Source: an archaeon
GTDB taxonomy: Archaea > Nanobdellota > Nanobdellia > Pacearchaeales > GW2011-AR1
NCBI GenBank assembly: GCA_018694115.1
Contig: JABHNB010000005.1
Coordinates: forward strand, 64,374 to 128,373
DNA: 64,000 nt
Reading direction: 5' to 3'
Positions 43,546 to 52,383 of the stretch are shown here, one piece after another; position 1 is the first letter of the stretch, and the number at the start of each line of letters is the position of its first letter. The notes under the pieces were generated by a model that searched no databases, was not told the origin of the DNA, and worked only from the letters and a program-made list of their open reading frames with translations. A program made the position numbers and the translations under genes.

Positions 43546-43570
43546 TAATCAATAGAATTCTAATCTATAC

Positions 43571-44017
43571 TTATCTCCTATTTGTCCTATCAGCACTACT
43601 AGGTTTTGCCTTATCAAAATATCCTTGAGGTACTCCGGCAATTGAAATGACTTGACTTATTCGACGCTCTTGTTCCGCATCTAACGGAATCCCCATTAAC
43701 TCTTGTAGTGCTTTTGCAACAATATATGCTGCTGCAACATTTCTTCTACTACTCTCAACTAATCCTTTCATATGTTTCTCCGGATCTAAGTCCAGGTGAA
43801 ATGTCCTTGAGTAAGCCCCGCTTTTTGCAGAACTAAGAAATTGCTGTTGTTCAACGGGAGATAAACTCGCAGGACCTGCATGACGGGTCATGGAATCATA
43901 AGCATAAACTAATCCTTCAAGAAATTGCTGTTGTTCCGCTGTAGAAAGACCTTCTAATCTCTCATCTATTTCATCATAAGATGTTCTCAAACTCCTTTCA
44001 AGTTCTTCTCGTGTCAT
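43571..44017 (-). CDS. hypothetical helical protein with internal repeat
   Basis: An unrecognised 148-residue, all-helical, soluble protein. Two similar segments, LSTAEQQQFLEGLVYAYD and LSPVEQQQFLSSAKSGAYS (about 24-42 and 52-70), indicate an internal duplication. The C-terminus is basic. TTTAAAAAT lies about 30 bases before the ATG. No function can be assigned. Confidence 0.55.
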   Translation of the reverse strand: MTREELERSLRTSYDEIDERLEGLSTAEQQQFLEGLVYAYDSMTRHAGPASLSPVEQQQFLSSAKSGAYSRTFHLDLDPEKHMKGLVESSRRNVAAAYIVAKALQELMGIPLDAEQERRISQVISIAGVPQGYFDKAKPSSADRTNRR

Positions 44018-44106
44018 GATAAAACAATCAATAAACTATTTTTAAAACTTTCTGGAAGAAAGTACCCCTTGGGTTCAGTGAATTATTTAACAAACAACCT
44101 CCACTT

Positions 44107-44754
44107 TCAATGAACCAACTTAAACTCATGTTCCAAATAATAATCAAGCTTAGATTGTGAAGGCCAATATCCACATTTTATTTTAGAACGATCTACTTTT
44201 GATTTCCAAAATTGACCGTCATCTTTGTTTTCAACGGGCGCCTTATAATCCCAAATTTTCATGAAGTGATCTATCACTAAATCTTTCGGTTCTTCCCTAA
44301 ACGCCTGAAAAGCATCCCATGGACACGGGTCCTGCTTAACTACGTCAACAATACCTCCTAGTGTCTTTCTCAAATCCCCATAACGGGCCACCATAAAGGG
44401 AGATAACCCTGAGTTTCCAAGAGAGTGGGGGAGAAATTGCTGATAAGAACTATCTGTGACAACTTCTTCATCGCCCAAATGCACAACTAAAAACTGATGA
44501 TCATGATAATCGGTGGTACAAAAAGGTGTTTCTAAATTAAGGTAGGGGGTTCCAACATTTTCAACATCATATCCTCCTTTCTGCAAGACAAAATCTAGGG
44601 CAGCTGCATTAACTCCGCAACAACCGCCTGAGCAAAAAATATCCCCTTCTCTAGAGATATAATTCCATCTTTGAATACTTGCAATCGCACCAACTGCTCT
44701 CAGATTTTTCTGAATAAACTCCTTGAGTTTTCCAAATTCATCATTTGTTGCCAT
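44107..44754 (-). CDS. putative papain-fold (Cys-His-Asp) enzyme
   Basis: A 215-residue protein. Three spaced motifs look like a Cys-His-Asp triad: CSGGCCGVNAAALDFVL (about 42-58), DYHDHQFLVVHLG (about 81-93) and EVVTDSSYQQFL (about 96-107). The order and the D-x-S-x-x-QF end resemble transglutaminase- or peptidase-like proteins. The remainder is unrecognised. No signal peptide is seen. The proposal rests on motif geometry alone and the catalytic Cys could be either of the pair. Confidence 0.45.
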   Translation of the reverse strand: MATNDEFGKLKEFIQKNLRAVGAIASIQRWNYISREGDIFCSGGCCGVNAAALDFVLQKGGYDVENVGTPYLNLETPFCTTDYHDHQFLVVHLGDEEVVTDSSYQQFLPHSLGNSGLSPFMVARYGDLRKTLGGIVDVVKQDPCPWDAFQAFREEPKDLVIDHFMKIWDYKAPVENKDDGQFWKSKVDRSKIKCGYWPSQSKLDYYLEHEFKLVH

Positions 44755-44883
44755 ATTAATATTATCAAGAACTCTAATTCCCTAGGGGACAAATTCATCA
44801 GGATTTGGAAACTTTTAAGGCTTTCTACGCCCCCCATTCCATAAACCCCCAACATTTATAACATCTCATCCCCCCACCATTAC

Positions 44884-45960
44884 ATGAAAGGTGATAGTCC
44901 AATAAATACAATTAGAATTCTATCCAAAACTCTCCAACCAGTTATCAAAACCAAAACAAATTGGAAGAACCTCTCTCCACATCTCAAAACCACTCCAAAT
45001 CTCGCCCCAGCCCTCAACGCCATCCACCTCTTCAAAAAGAACAATCTCATAAAAGAGTTAGTAGACACAAAAGCCCCAAAGTTCCTAAAAGGCGGTCTAA
45101 CCCCTTCTGGAAAATCATTTGGTGCACGAATCACAATTCTCCCAAGCAAACATCTACTTGACAAGGCATTCTCCCTTTTTGCTGATGATCTGACCATCCA
45201 TGATGAAACATCGAACACTCACTGGGATGTCATCTTCAAAAACCCAACCGGGAAATATTCTTATCTATATACCTTAGAGAAGAAAAAGAAAGCGAAGAAA
45301 AAGAAATTCTCCGCAGTAGACGATTTTGACAAAAACCTTTCAAAAATAAATCGGGCAGTGAACAAAAAAATCAAAGAATCGCCAGATAAAACTGCCCTAG
45401 CAACTCGAACTCTCCTAGATACCAAAATGAGGGTTGGTAATGAAGTATATTACAAGGCTCACGGACACAAAGGCCTGACGACCCTAAAGAAAGGAGATAT
45501 TAGGATAGAAGACGCACGGGTAACTTTCTCCTTTATTTCAAAGGATGGCGTGCCACAAACAATCACTGCTAAGTTCTCCCAAGAATATATCTCAAACCTA
45601 CAAAAGATTCTAAACAAATCTAAGAAGTCTGATTTCATTTTCACAAACGATTCTAAAAAACCCCTAAAAGATAGAGACTTCTCAAAAGCATTCAAGGAAT
45701 ATTGCGGAGAGGAGTTTTATCCCCACATTGTTAGGTCCCACTACGCAACAAAAAAAGCAGAGGCATTTTTGAAAAAGCATAAGAAATCAAAAAAAGCTTC
45801 CAAAAGCGAGATCGATAAGCTCTTCACCCACATCGCTGAGAAGCTCGGCCACAAAAAATATTCCAAGGGTGAGAAAAAGTGGAAGACAGATTATGGCGCA
45901 ACAATTCATTATTACATCCGACCAGATTTTGTAGAGAAAATCTTGAAACTTAGGAACTAA
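44884..45960 (+). CDS. DNA topoisomerase type IB
   Basis: A 358-residue enzyme of the viral/bacterial-size topoisomerase IB family, which relaxes supercoils through a 3'-phosphotyrosine. All five catalytic positions are visible: Arg183 (TKMRVGNE), Lys220 (ISKDGV), Arg284 (HIVRSHYAT), His323 (KLGHKKY) and the nucleophile Tyr at 343/344 (IHYYIRP). HGHKGLTTLKKGDI after the first Arg is diagnostic. A Lys-rich linker lies at 133-141. TTTATAACA is 28-30 bases before the ATG. It is rare among archaea outside Thaumarchaeota, which suggests transfer. Confidence 0.85.
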   Translation: MKGDSPINTIRILSKTLQPVIKTKTNWKNLSPHLKTTPNLAPALNAIHLFKKNNLIKELVDTKAPKFLKGGLTPSGKSFGARITILPSKHLLDKAFSLFADDLTIHDETSNTHWDVIFKNPTGKYSYLYTLEKKKKAKKKKFSAVDDFDKNLSKINRAVNKKIKESPDKTALATRTLLDTKMRVGNEVYYKAHGHKGLTTLKKGDIRIEDARVTFSFISKDGVPQTITAKFSQEYISNLQKILNKSKKSDFIFTNDSKKPLKDRDFSKAFKEYCGEEFYPHIVRSHYATKKAEAFLKKHKKSKKASKSEIDKLFTHIAEKLGHKKYSKGEKKWKTDYGATIHYYIRPDFVEKILKLRN

Positions 45961-46030
45961 TGAAAAATCGCACCTTCCAGTAGTAAATTTTCATCGAAAG
46001 CTTTATAATCCAAATATTACCAGAAATATA

Positions 46031-48103
46031 ATGAAATTCAGTAACACATCAAAGATTTCATTGATATTTTTAGTTGGATTTATGATCCTTGGATTTTCGG
46101 CCATTGCATCCGCAGGATGGATCGATGACGAAGCAGCATGTTTATGTCAAAGGGCAGATATGAATGATGATGGAATTGTGGATTTCGCTGACTTTTCTTT
46201 ATTGGCGTTTAAGTATACCTCTACGGATTGTAATGAAACAAATACTTGGTGTGAGGGGGCAGATGTTAACCGGGATGGGATGGTAGAGGACCCGGATTTT
46301 GATTTATTTAAGACGTTTTACGGAGATACCTGTGCTGCAGGTAGTGAAGAGACCTGTGATATAGATATCTGTGCTCAGGCAGATATTAATGAAGATGGAA
46401 CTGTGGGCTTTGCTGATTTTTCAATATTGGCATTTAAGTATAATTCTAATGATTGTAATGAAACTAATTTTTGGTGTGATCGTGCAGATATAACTCAAAA
46501 TGGTAGTGTAGATGACGACGATTTTCAATTCTTAGTCGCATATTATGGAGAGACTTGTGTAAGTCCAAATTCTTGTTTATGCGCTATGGCAGACATAAAT
46601 AGCGACGGAGTTGTTACTGGAGCAGACTATACTGTCTGGGCAGTTCAATTCGGATCTACTGGCTGTAGCGAAATTAATGATTGGTGTGGCGGTGCGGATG
46701 CGAATCAGGATGGAGAAGTTAATGATCCAGATTATGATGTCTGGGCGGCATTCTTTGGAGAGACTTGTAATTTATTTGATGATTCTGTTTGCGAATTAGA
46801 TTTATGTGATCAAGCAGACATAAATAGCGACGGAGTTGTTACTGGAGCAGACTATACTGTCTGGGCAGTTCAATTCGGATTAACTGATTGTAATGAGACT
46901 AATAACTGGTGTGGTGGTGCAGATACTACTCGGGACGGAGAAGTTTCTAACTCTGATTATGGAATCTGGGCAGCATTCTTTGGATATGATTGTAGCACTG
47001 GAGAAGAGATCAATGAAGAACTTTCTTGTATGTGTTCAAGAGCAGATATTAGTGGTGATGGATCTGTAGATATTGGAGATTATACTCTCTGGGCAGATAA
47101 TTTTGGATCGACAGAGTGTAATGAGACTAATGCTTGGTGTAACGGAGCAGACACTACTCGTGACGGAATTGTGAATGATGATGATTATTACCTTTGGGCG
47201 GTTTATTATACTGAGCCCTGTGGGGCCGTAGAGGAAGTTACATGCGAATTAGATTTATGTTCAAGAGCAGATATTAGTGGTGATGGATCTGTAGATATTG
47301 GAGATTATACTCTCTGGGCAGATAATTTTGGATCGACAGATTGTAATGAAACCAATGCTTGGTGTAACGGTGCGGACCTATCGAGAAATGGAGAAGTTAC
47401 AGATAACGATTACTATTTCTGGGCGATCTACTATGGAGATAATTGTAGTGCAAGTGGAACTGAAGATCCGGCACTTACTGTGACTGCTGAATGTAATGAT
47501 ACTGATTTTGATCTTGATGGAAAGGTAGACATGGCGGATTTCATAGCCTTTAGAGAAATTTTTAATTCTGACAATACTAATGACACAACAAACTGTTCAG
47601 CAGATAACAATTGGTGTAATCGGGCAGATATAGATAAGGATGGAAATGTTACTGACACAGACCTTGCCCTTTTTACGTCTAATTTCGGAATGACTTGTCC
47701 TGTTCAAGAGCCAGTAATACCTGTAGTAATTATAACCTCTGGCGGTGGCGGTGGTGGATCTAGCAGTGGAGGATGTATTATTAATTGGTCTTGTGGAGAA
47801 TGGGATTCCTGTTCAAATGGAACTCAATTGAGAAGTTGTATTGATGAAAACCGTTGTGGTACTCTTGCTGAAAGACCAGATTTAAGCCAATCTTGTAATG
47901 AAAGTTCAAGTCTTGATCTTCAACAAGCCTTTTCATCAGAAGAACCTGAAGGACTGATAGGAAGAGCTTTGGCAGCAATAACTGGTGCAGTTGTAGGATC
48001 CGGAGAAACATCAGGACTAAGAATTGCAGGATACTTTATCATCTTGATTCTTATTGGAACCGGGGCAGTTATTATCTTTAGAAAAGTTAAGAAGAAAAAA
48101 TAA
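46031..48103 (+). CDS. surface protein with dockerin/EF-hand-like repeats
   Basis: A 690-residue secreted, membrane-anchored protein. Signal peptide ends about residue 28 (FSAIASAG). About eleven dockerin-like calcium-loop units follow, in pairs (ADxNxDGxVxxxDF ... CNETNxWCxGADxNxDG), with regularly spaced cysteines. Next are a Gly/Ser linker, a thrombospondin-1-like segment (NWSCGEWDSCSNGTQLRSC) and a C-terminal helix followed by KVKKKK, which anchors it. It probably binds calcium and other surface proteins. Two repeat pairs are identical at DNA level over 67 and 80 bases. Confidence 0.8.
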   Translation: MKFSNTSKISLIFLVGFMILGFSAIASAGWIDDEAACLCQRADMNDDGIVDFADFSLLAFKYTSTDCNETNTWCEGADVNRDGMVEDPDFDLFKTFYGDTCAAGSEETCDIDICAQADINEDGTVGFADFSILAFKYNSNDCNETNFWCDRADITQNGSVDDDDFQFLVAYYGETCVSPNSCLCAMADINSDGVVTGADYTVWAVQFGSTGCSEINDWCGGADANQDGEVNDPDYDVWAAFFGETCNLFDDSVCELDLCDQADINSDGVVTGADYTVWAVQFGLTDCNETNNWCGGADTTRDGEVSNSDYGIWAAFFGYDCSTGEEINEELSCMCSRADISGDGSVDIGDYTLWADNFGSTECNETNAWCNGADTTRDGIVNDDDYYLWAVYYTEPCGAVEEVTCELDLCSRADISGDGSVDIGDYTLWADNFGSTDCNETNAWCNGADLSRNGEVTDNDYYFWAIYYGDNCSASGTEDPALTVTAECNDTDFDLDGKVDMADFIAFREIFNSDNTNDTTNCSADNNWCNRADIDKDGNVTDTDLALFTSNFGMTCPVQEPVIPVVIITSGGGGGGSSSGGCIINWSCGEWDSCSNGTQLRSCIDENRCGTLAERPDLSQSCNESSSLDLQQAFSSEEPEGLIGRALAAITGAVVGSGETSGLRIAGYFIILILIGTGAVIIFRKVKKKK
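46589..46880 (+). repeat. 67-base identical repeat, period 225
   Basis: The same 67 bases occur at 46589-46655 and 46814-46880 within the dockerin-like gene, 225 bases (75 codons) apart, without a mismatch seen. Recent unequal exchange or gene conversion is the likely cause. Confidence 0.8.
47036..47340 (+). repeat. 80-base identical repeat, period 225
   Basis: The same 80 bases occur at 47036-47115 and 47261-47340, again 225 bases apart. The shared period with the previous repeat shows that the duplicated unit is 75 codons, i.e. a pair of calcium loops. Confidence 0.8.
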
Positions 48104-48151
48104 TTGAATATTCTTTTAATTCGACGATGATTATTTAAATCTTTAATCCCT

Positions 48152-48538
48152 ATGATCTCCATGATAAATTGGTTGATTTGGTTAATCTTGGCATTATTAA
48201 TTCTATTTGGAGTAATTGCAATCCTCATGGCTAAAAAAGGCAAAAAAAGGCCTACAGATTATTACAACCTCTTCGTTATGGGCGTTATCTGGCTTCCTTT
48301 TGGGATTATTATGATAATCTCAAATCTTACCATTGGAATCGTTTTTATCGCTCTGGGGGCCTCCTACATGACTGTGGGGCTAGCTCACAAGGATAAATGG
48401 GATAAAAACCATAAAACATGGAACCAGTTAGGTAAGAAAGAGAGAAAACTTAAGCAAATCATTCTAATCGTTCTAGGAGTACTCCTCTTCATCGGTCTAC
48501 TTGCCGTTTACATGGCAAGAAGAGGAATGTTTAGTTAG
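48152..48538 (+). CDS. small membrane protein, three helices
   Basis: An unrecognised 128-residue protein with helices at about 5-25, 40-72 and 105-123 and a Lys-rich loop (RKLKQ) before the last. TATTTAAAT lies about 22-28 bases before the ATG. It is the first of a run of small membrane proteins on this strand with separate promoter-like boxes. Confidence 0.6.
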   Translation: MISMINWLIWLILALLILFGVIAILMAKKGKKRPTDYYNLFVMGVIWLPFGIIMIISNLTIGIVFIALGASYMTVGLAHKDKWDKNHKTWNQLGKKERKLKQIILIVLGVLLFIGLLAVYMARRGMFS

Positions 48539-48705
48539 GATTTGGAATTAATATAATTAATCACAACAATCTTTATATATTGAAACTTGCAAATCACTCT
48601 TGTTTACCTGAACCAGAACCCACAGCTCGTTGAATTCTTCCTATTAATTTTCTAAAATCTCTCATCAGATAATTATTTATATCAAATATCCCTAATAATA
48701 TAAGA

Positions 48706-48918
48706 ATGGCAAAAAACGAAAAAAGAGTTGATTGGAATCAGGTCATTGGAATGATAGTCTACTGGGCGATCTTTCTAACCGCAACCATGGCGCTTTTCGA
48801 AAGAATGCATATCTTCCCAGCGACGGTACCTTTCGGAGTTATTGGTTGGACCGTGCTCGTAGAGCTTCCAAGAGTAGTCTTAGGATACGCAATAAGTTTA
48901 ATCTTTTTTAGAAAATAA
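48706..48918 (+). CDS. small membrane protein, two helices
   Basis: An unrecognised 70-residue protein with two hydrophobic segments (about 14-30 and 38-66). ATTTATATC is 28 bases before the ATG, as in other leaderless genes. No homologue is known to me. Confidence 0.55.
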   Translation: MAKNEKRVDWNQVIGMIVYWAIFLTATMALFERMHIFPATVPFGVIGWTVLVELPRVVLGYAISLIFFRK

Positions 48919-48970
48919 AACTCTAATTTGATTGATAAAAATTTATAAACAGTTAGCACTTAAGACAATA

Positions 48971-49285
48971 ATGATATCCGCAGAATACCTGATTATAATT
49001 GCAGTTTTTGTGATTTATTATTTAGCTGTACTGATTACAGAAAAGAGGATCATCAGAGAACCTCAAGAGATTATCGGAAAATTCTTGTCTGTTATCTTAC
49101 TCTATGCAGGAGTTTCATTAATCTTTTTTGCACTCACTGGCCAACCCTTCCTAGGCGCATCCCAGGAAAACTACAACCTGTATATCTTCATAATCGGTTT
49201 TGTTGCAATGCTTTGGACAATCCCCGAACTTCTAGAGGAATTCAAATGGTTTCGCAATTTTACAAAGAAGAGCAAGAAAAAATAA
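48971..49285 (+). CDS. small membrane protein, three helices
   Basis: An unrecognised 104-residue protein starting MISAEYLIIIAVFVIYYLAV. Hydrophobic segments lie at about 3-20, 36-56 and 70-88, with a basic end (KKSKKK). The ATG at 48971 is chosen because TTTATAAAC lies 28-33 bases upstream. A TTG 13 codons earlier falls inside the promoter. Confidence 0.55.
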   Translation: MISAEYLIIIAVFVIYYLAVLITEKRIIREPQEIIGKFLSVILLYAGVSLIFFALTGQPFLGASQENYNLYIFIIGFVAMLWTIPELLEEFKWFRNFTKKSKKK

Positions 49286-49331
49286 GAAATAATGCCATAA
49301 GCTTTTTATACCGTCTCGTCTTTCTGTAAAC

Positions 49332-49532
49332 ATGGCAAAGAAAAAAGAGAAAGAGATGACATGCCCAACTTCAGGGGGACCGTTCCCTTGTAGTGGTTTG
49401 ATGGCTATACTGATCATTGTATTAGTATGGGTTTCTCCAGCAACATGGTCAAAGATTGTGATCACAATTGCTGCGGCATTAGTTCTTCTTGGCGCAGGCG
49501 GACGAGCTTGCATGAAAGCAAAAAAGAAGTGA
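49332..49532 (+). CDS. small membrane protein with Cys-containing N-terminus
   Basis: An unrecognised 66-residue protein. A polar start with TCPTSGGPFPCSG is followed by two hydrophobic helices and the end RACMKAKKK. CTTTTTATACC is 27 bases before the ATG. The last three genes together make a series of tiny membrane proteins. Confidence 0.55.
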   Translation: MAKKKEKEMTCPTSGGPFPCSGLMAILIIVLVWVSPATWSKIVITIAAALVLLGAGGRACMKAKKK

Positions 49533-49668
49533 GGTGATCACTATTCTTTAAAAAATTATTAAGTTAGCTGGAAGTTTAACACTTCCAACAATTTTTCTAC
49601 ATACCTGGGAGAACTATGTCCTCCAAAAAATAAAAAAAATAAAAAAAATAAAAAGGAGCTGGCGGGAA

Positions 49669-50046
49669 TTACATTCCTTCGCTAGCGATGTCTTCAGCCA
49701 TTGCATTTGAGTCCGCCATTGGCGCTTCACTCGAATCAGCATCTCCAGAATTTCCTCGATCTTCTCTCGGTTTATCAAATGACCGATCATTATCTCGTGG
49801 AACCATTGGTTTTGCTTCATTAACTGTCAACTTTCGACCGTCAATTTCCTTTTCATGCATATCTGCCATAGCTTTCTTAGCTGCTTCATCGTCTGCGATA
49901 GTTACGAATCCGAAACCCTTTGATCTTCCAGAATACTTATCTGAGATCAAGTTAGCTTCTTCAACGTCAAAACCAGCTTCAACGAAAAGCTTTTTCAAAC
50001 CTTCGCTATCTACACTCCAAGGTAAATTACCTACGTATAATTTCAT
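49669..50046 (-). CDS. RRM-type RNA-binding protein
   Basis: A 125-residue protein with one RNA recognition motif: RNP2 LYVGNL at residues 3-8 and RNP1 KGFGFVTI at about 43-50. An acidic, disordered tail follows. Single-RRM proteins of this form are frequent in bacteria, some acting in cold response, and rarer in archaea. GGGAGGAAACA just before the ATG is a clear ribosome site, unlike most genes here. Confidence 0.88.
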   Translation of the reverse strand: MKLYVGNLPWSVDSEGLKKLFVEAGFDVEEANLISDKYSGRSKGFGFVTIADDEAAKKAMADMHEKEIDGRKLTVNEAKPMVPRDNDRSFDKPREDRGNSGDADSSEAPMADSNAMAEDIASEGM

Positions 50047-50222
50047 TGTTTCCTCCCATGTTATTTAATAATTGTAATAGAAATCTCATTGTTGCTTTGT
50101 GTTCTCTTAGTGTTCTCTTAAAAATATGAAATTTCGAGTATTCTTAAAGCTATCTATTCCGAAAATTTAGCCAAATTAATTGATCACAATAATTCTTATA
50201 TATCCTCCTTCCATCTAATTCT

Positions 50223-50597
50223 ATGACCAAAGAAAAAAGAAAACCAAATGGATTCGTCGACTATCTCTGTGCTAGTGTGGCCGGATTTCTTCTCGCAGGG
50301 ATCTTTGGGGCTTCATCAGTGGGATTTAAGGATTATGGAACCACAACAACAAGGCCCGGACCAAGTAAGGGAATAGAATTTCCCTATTCAACTTCGGTCT
50401 TCAAAAAAGGATATGCTGGATGGACCCAAATAAGTGGAAGAAGAAACGAATCATGGAACGAATCGTTAGATATTGAGTCAAAATGTGATATGGCTGAAGC
50501 AGGATTACTTTTCGGGATGGGAGGACTTACCCTTGCATGTGCTGGGACTGCGATAAAAAGATCCCGAGAAGAAGAAGATTCTCCCGAGGAAAATTAA
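50223..50597 (+). CDS. hypothetical membrane protein
   Basis: An unrecognised 124-residue protein with hydrophobic segments at about 15-34 and 92-110 and a polar loop between them. The C-terminus is charged (RSREEEDSPEEN). TTCTTATATAT lies about 25-28 bases before the ATG. The next gene starts two bases after its stop codon. Confidence 0.55.
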   Translation: MTKEKRKPNGFVDYLCASVAGFLLAGIFGASSVGFKDYGTTTTRPGPSKGIEFPYSTSVFKKGYAGWTQISGRRNESWNESLDIESKCDMAEAGLLFGMGGLTLACAGTAIKRSREEEDSPEEN

Positions 50598-50599
50598 AA

Positions 50600-50935
50600 A
50601 TGAGGTTTGAGGATCATGTACGCCTATCTCTCGAAGCAATCAAAGAGGAAAATCCAGATATTCTTGAGGATTATCCGGATCTGGTTACCAAGATAGTTCG
50701 CGAAACACATATTTGGATGGACCACCACTATCGGCAGGGAATGGGGACTATAGAACACCGAAAGTACCTTCATCATGAAGGGGGAATTGAAAAGACAAGA
50801 GAAAAATTCTCCAAGGAATACGGGGAAAGGTGGGGAGAACTTGCCGAACAAGAAGCTCGACGACATATCATACAAGATTTCGGGAGAGTTCCAGATAAAT
50901 ATTATTTTTTTAGATTCTCCTTCAAGCCAGATTAG
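50600..50935 (+). CDS. hypothetical His-containing soluble protein
   Basis: An unrecognised 111-residue protein. It has HIWMDHHYRQGMGTIEHRKYLHHEGG in the middle, a concentration of His, Asp and Glu that could bind metal. The start is the ATG at 50600, immediately after the upstream gene. An upstream in-frame ATG within that gene is less likely. They are probably co-transcribed. Confidence 0.55.
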   Translation: MRFEDHVRLSLEAIKEENPDILEDYPDLVTKIVRETHIWMDHHYRQGMGTIEHRKYLHHEGGIEKTREKFSKEYGERWGELAEQEARRHIIQDFGRVPDKYYFFRFSFKPD

Positions 50936-51039
50936 CCCTTATTTTCAGGGCCATTTTTCTTCAAAAACGCCTTAAAAACCTTTCTGTAAAAATTTCACCG
51001 ACGCTAAGCCTTTAAAACCCAAATTAACCTCTCGAAGTC

Positions 51040-51768
51040 ATGGAATCATTAGAAAGTCAACTTGGGAAAGAATTAGCTAACCTAGATGTTTCAGAATCAG
51101 ATCAAAAATATATTAGGTATTACCTGGATCTAATAAAACAAAAAGATACTCCTACCTCTGAGCACTCGATGAGACTTGCAATTCTTGGACCCAAAGTTGC
51201 AAGATGCCTCGGTCCAACCATGGATCAAAGGGCAATGCTTTTCACAGGGGGGCTTCATGATATTGGTAAAATCGAAATTGAAGATGACGTTCTCAAAAAA
51301 ACAAAAGGTTTTAGTGCCGAGGACATGGAAAAAATGGTGGCCCATCCAATAATCTCCTACCTCATCCTAGAAAAAGTTGATCTTTGCTCTGCAGAAATGG
51401 CATTAAGACACCACCACAATCAGGAAGATGGATACCCTTCCACAGAGGTGATCAACAGACTTTCTAAATTAACAAACGGAGAAAAAGCTAAGATAGAATA
51501 TCATAGTCTTATTTTCTCTCGTTTGGATGTTTATGATGCTGCAACAAACAGGAAAAATGATAAATATGATGGAAAGGTACTAACTCCTGAAGAAGTTCGG
51601 CCAATATTAATAGAACAGAATCCTGAAGTGGCTAATGAGGTTAACACACTTTATGATGCCGGAGTTCTCGGAAGCAAAAAAATAATTGTGCCGGGTATTG
51701 AGATTATGGTGCCAGGAAAAAAAGATCAGGGCGTTTCGATTGCCACAACGATTAACGAAAAAGCTTAG
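51040..51768 (+). CDS. HD-GYP-like phosphohydrolase
   Basis: A 242-residue protein. HD-domain residues are His in SEHSMRLA, the HD pair in GGLHDIGKIEI, the His in VAHPIISY and HHHNQEDGYP, which resembles the HHE...GYP loop of HD-GYP phosphodiesterases. The family hydrolyses cyclic dinucleotides or other phosphoesters. Cyclic-di-GMP signalling is not established in this organism. CTTTAAAAC is 28 bases before the ATG. Confidence 0.75.
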   Translation: MESLESQLGKELANLDVSESDQKYIRYYLDLIKQKDTPTSEHSMRLAILGPKVARCLGPTMDQRAMLFTGGLHDIGKIEIEDDVLKKTKGFSAEDMEKMVAHPIISYLILEKVDLCSAEMALRHHHNQEDGYPSTEVINRLSKLTNGEKAKIEYHSLIFSRLDVYDAATNRKNDKYDGKVLTPEEVRPILIEQNPEVANEVNTLYDAGVLGSKKIIVPGIEIMVPGKKDQGVSIATTINEKA

Positions 51769-51810
51769 TCCTCCAATAATCCTTAAAAACCCCTTCTCCC
51801 TAAAATACTT

Positions 51811-52377
51811 ATGAAAAAGAAGAGGTCTATTGTTGAAACTGTATTCGTTAATCTTGTAAGCTTTCTTGTTTTCCTAATTATCCTAGGACTCACGAATGTG
51901 GTAGCAATTACGATAAATAATCCCCTTCTGACAAGAATTGTGTTTTTCCTAAATTCCTGTGTCTTTCTTATATTTGTTCTATCAGTAATTATTCTTATAT
52001 CAAAATTATTTGATCTGATTTCTTTTCCATTCAATCTGCCTGTTCCATTATTCAATGCAGCGGCAGGAATAACCTTCGTAATATTCCTATTCAAGATATT
52101 CAATCTTCTGGGAGATATGTTTGGGAGCGGGTTTACATGGGTAGAAAATCTAAACATCGCACTAACTTACTTTTGGGTTTCCATAATCATCATATTTATG
52201 GGGTACGCAAGATTACTCTCTGAAGCTCGTAGGGCACGTTGTCCTCCAATAGAAAGAATAGAAAAGAAAGGAAAAGAAGTCAAGTGGTCTGATGTGGGAA
52301 ATGAGGCTCGTGGAATCCTCTACGATATTTTGACAAATATTCGGTCATTAGTAAGACCAAGAAGAAAGAAGAAGTAA
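51811..52377 (+). CDS. hypothetical membrane protein, four helices
   Basis: An unrecognised 188-residue protein with hydrophobic segments at about 8-28, 38-62, 70-92 and 110-130 and a basic C-terminal third ending RPRRKKK. CTTAAAAAC lies 28 bases before the ATG. It converges on the amino acid permease gene, separated by six bases. Confidence 0.6.
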   Translation: MKKKRSIVETVFVNLVSFLVFLIILGLTNVVAITINNPLLTRIVFFLNSCVFLIFVLSVIILISKLFDLISFPFNLPVPLFNAAAGITFVIFLFKIFNLLGDMFGSGFTWVENLNIALTYFWVSIIIIFMGYARLLSEARRARCPPIERIEKKGKEVKWSDVGNEARGILYDILTNIRSLVRPRRKKK

Positions 52378-52383
52378 TTCTAA

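Noticed and set aside
44884-45960. Topoisomerase IB read as a second integrase of a mobile element
   Set aside because: The RVGNE/GHKGLTTLKK and SKDGV motifs are those of topoisomerase IB, and no att-like repeats flank it.
46031-48103. Regular repeats considered as a CRISPR array
   Set aside because: Repeats are in-frame coding units of 75 codons with calcium-loop residues, not short repeats with unique spacers, and no cas gene is present.
48594-48665. 23-codon minus-strand frame beginning MRDFRKLIGR
   Set aside because: Its ATG lies only 8-17 bases from a TATA box that serves the opposite strand, and no ribosome site is seen.
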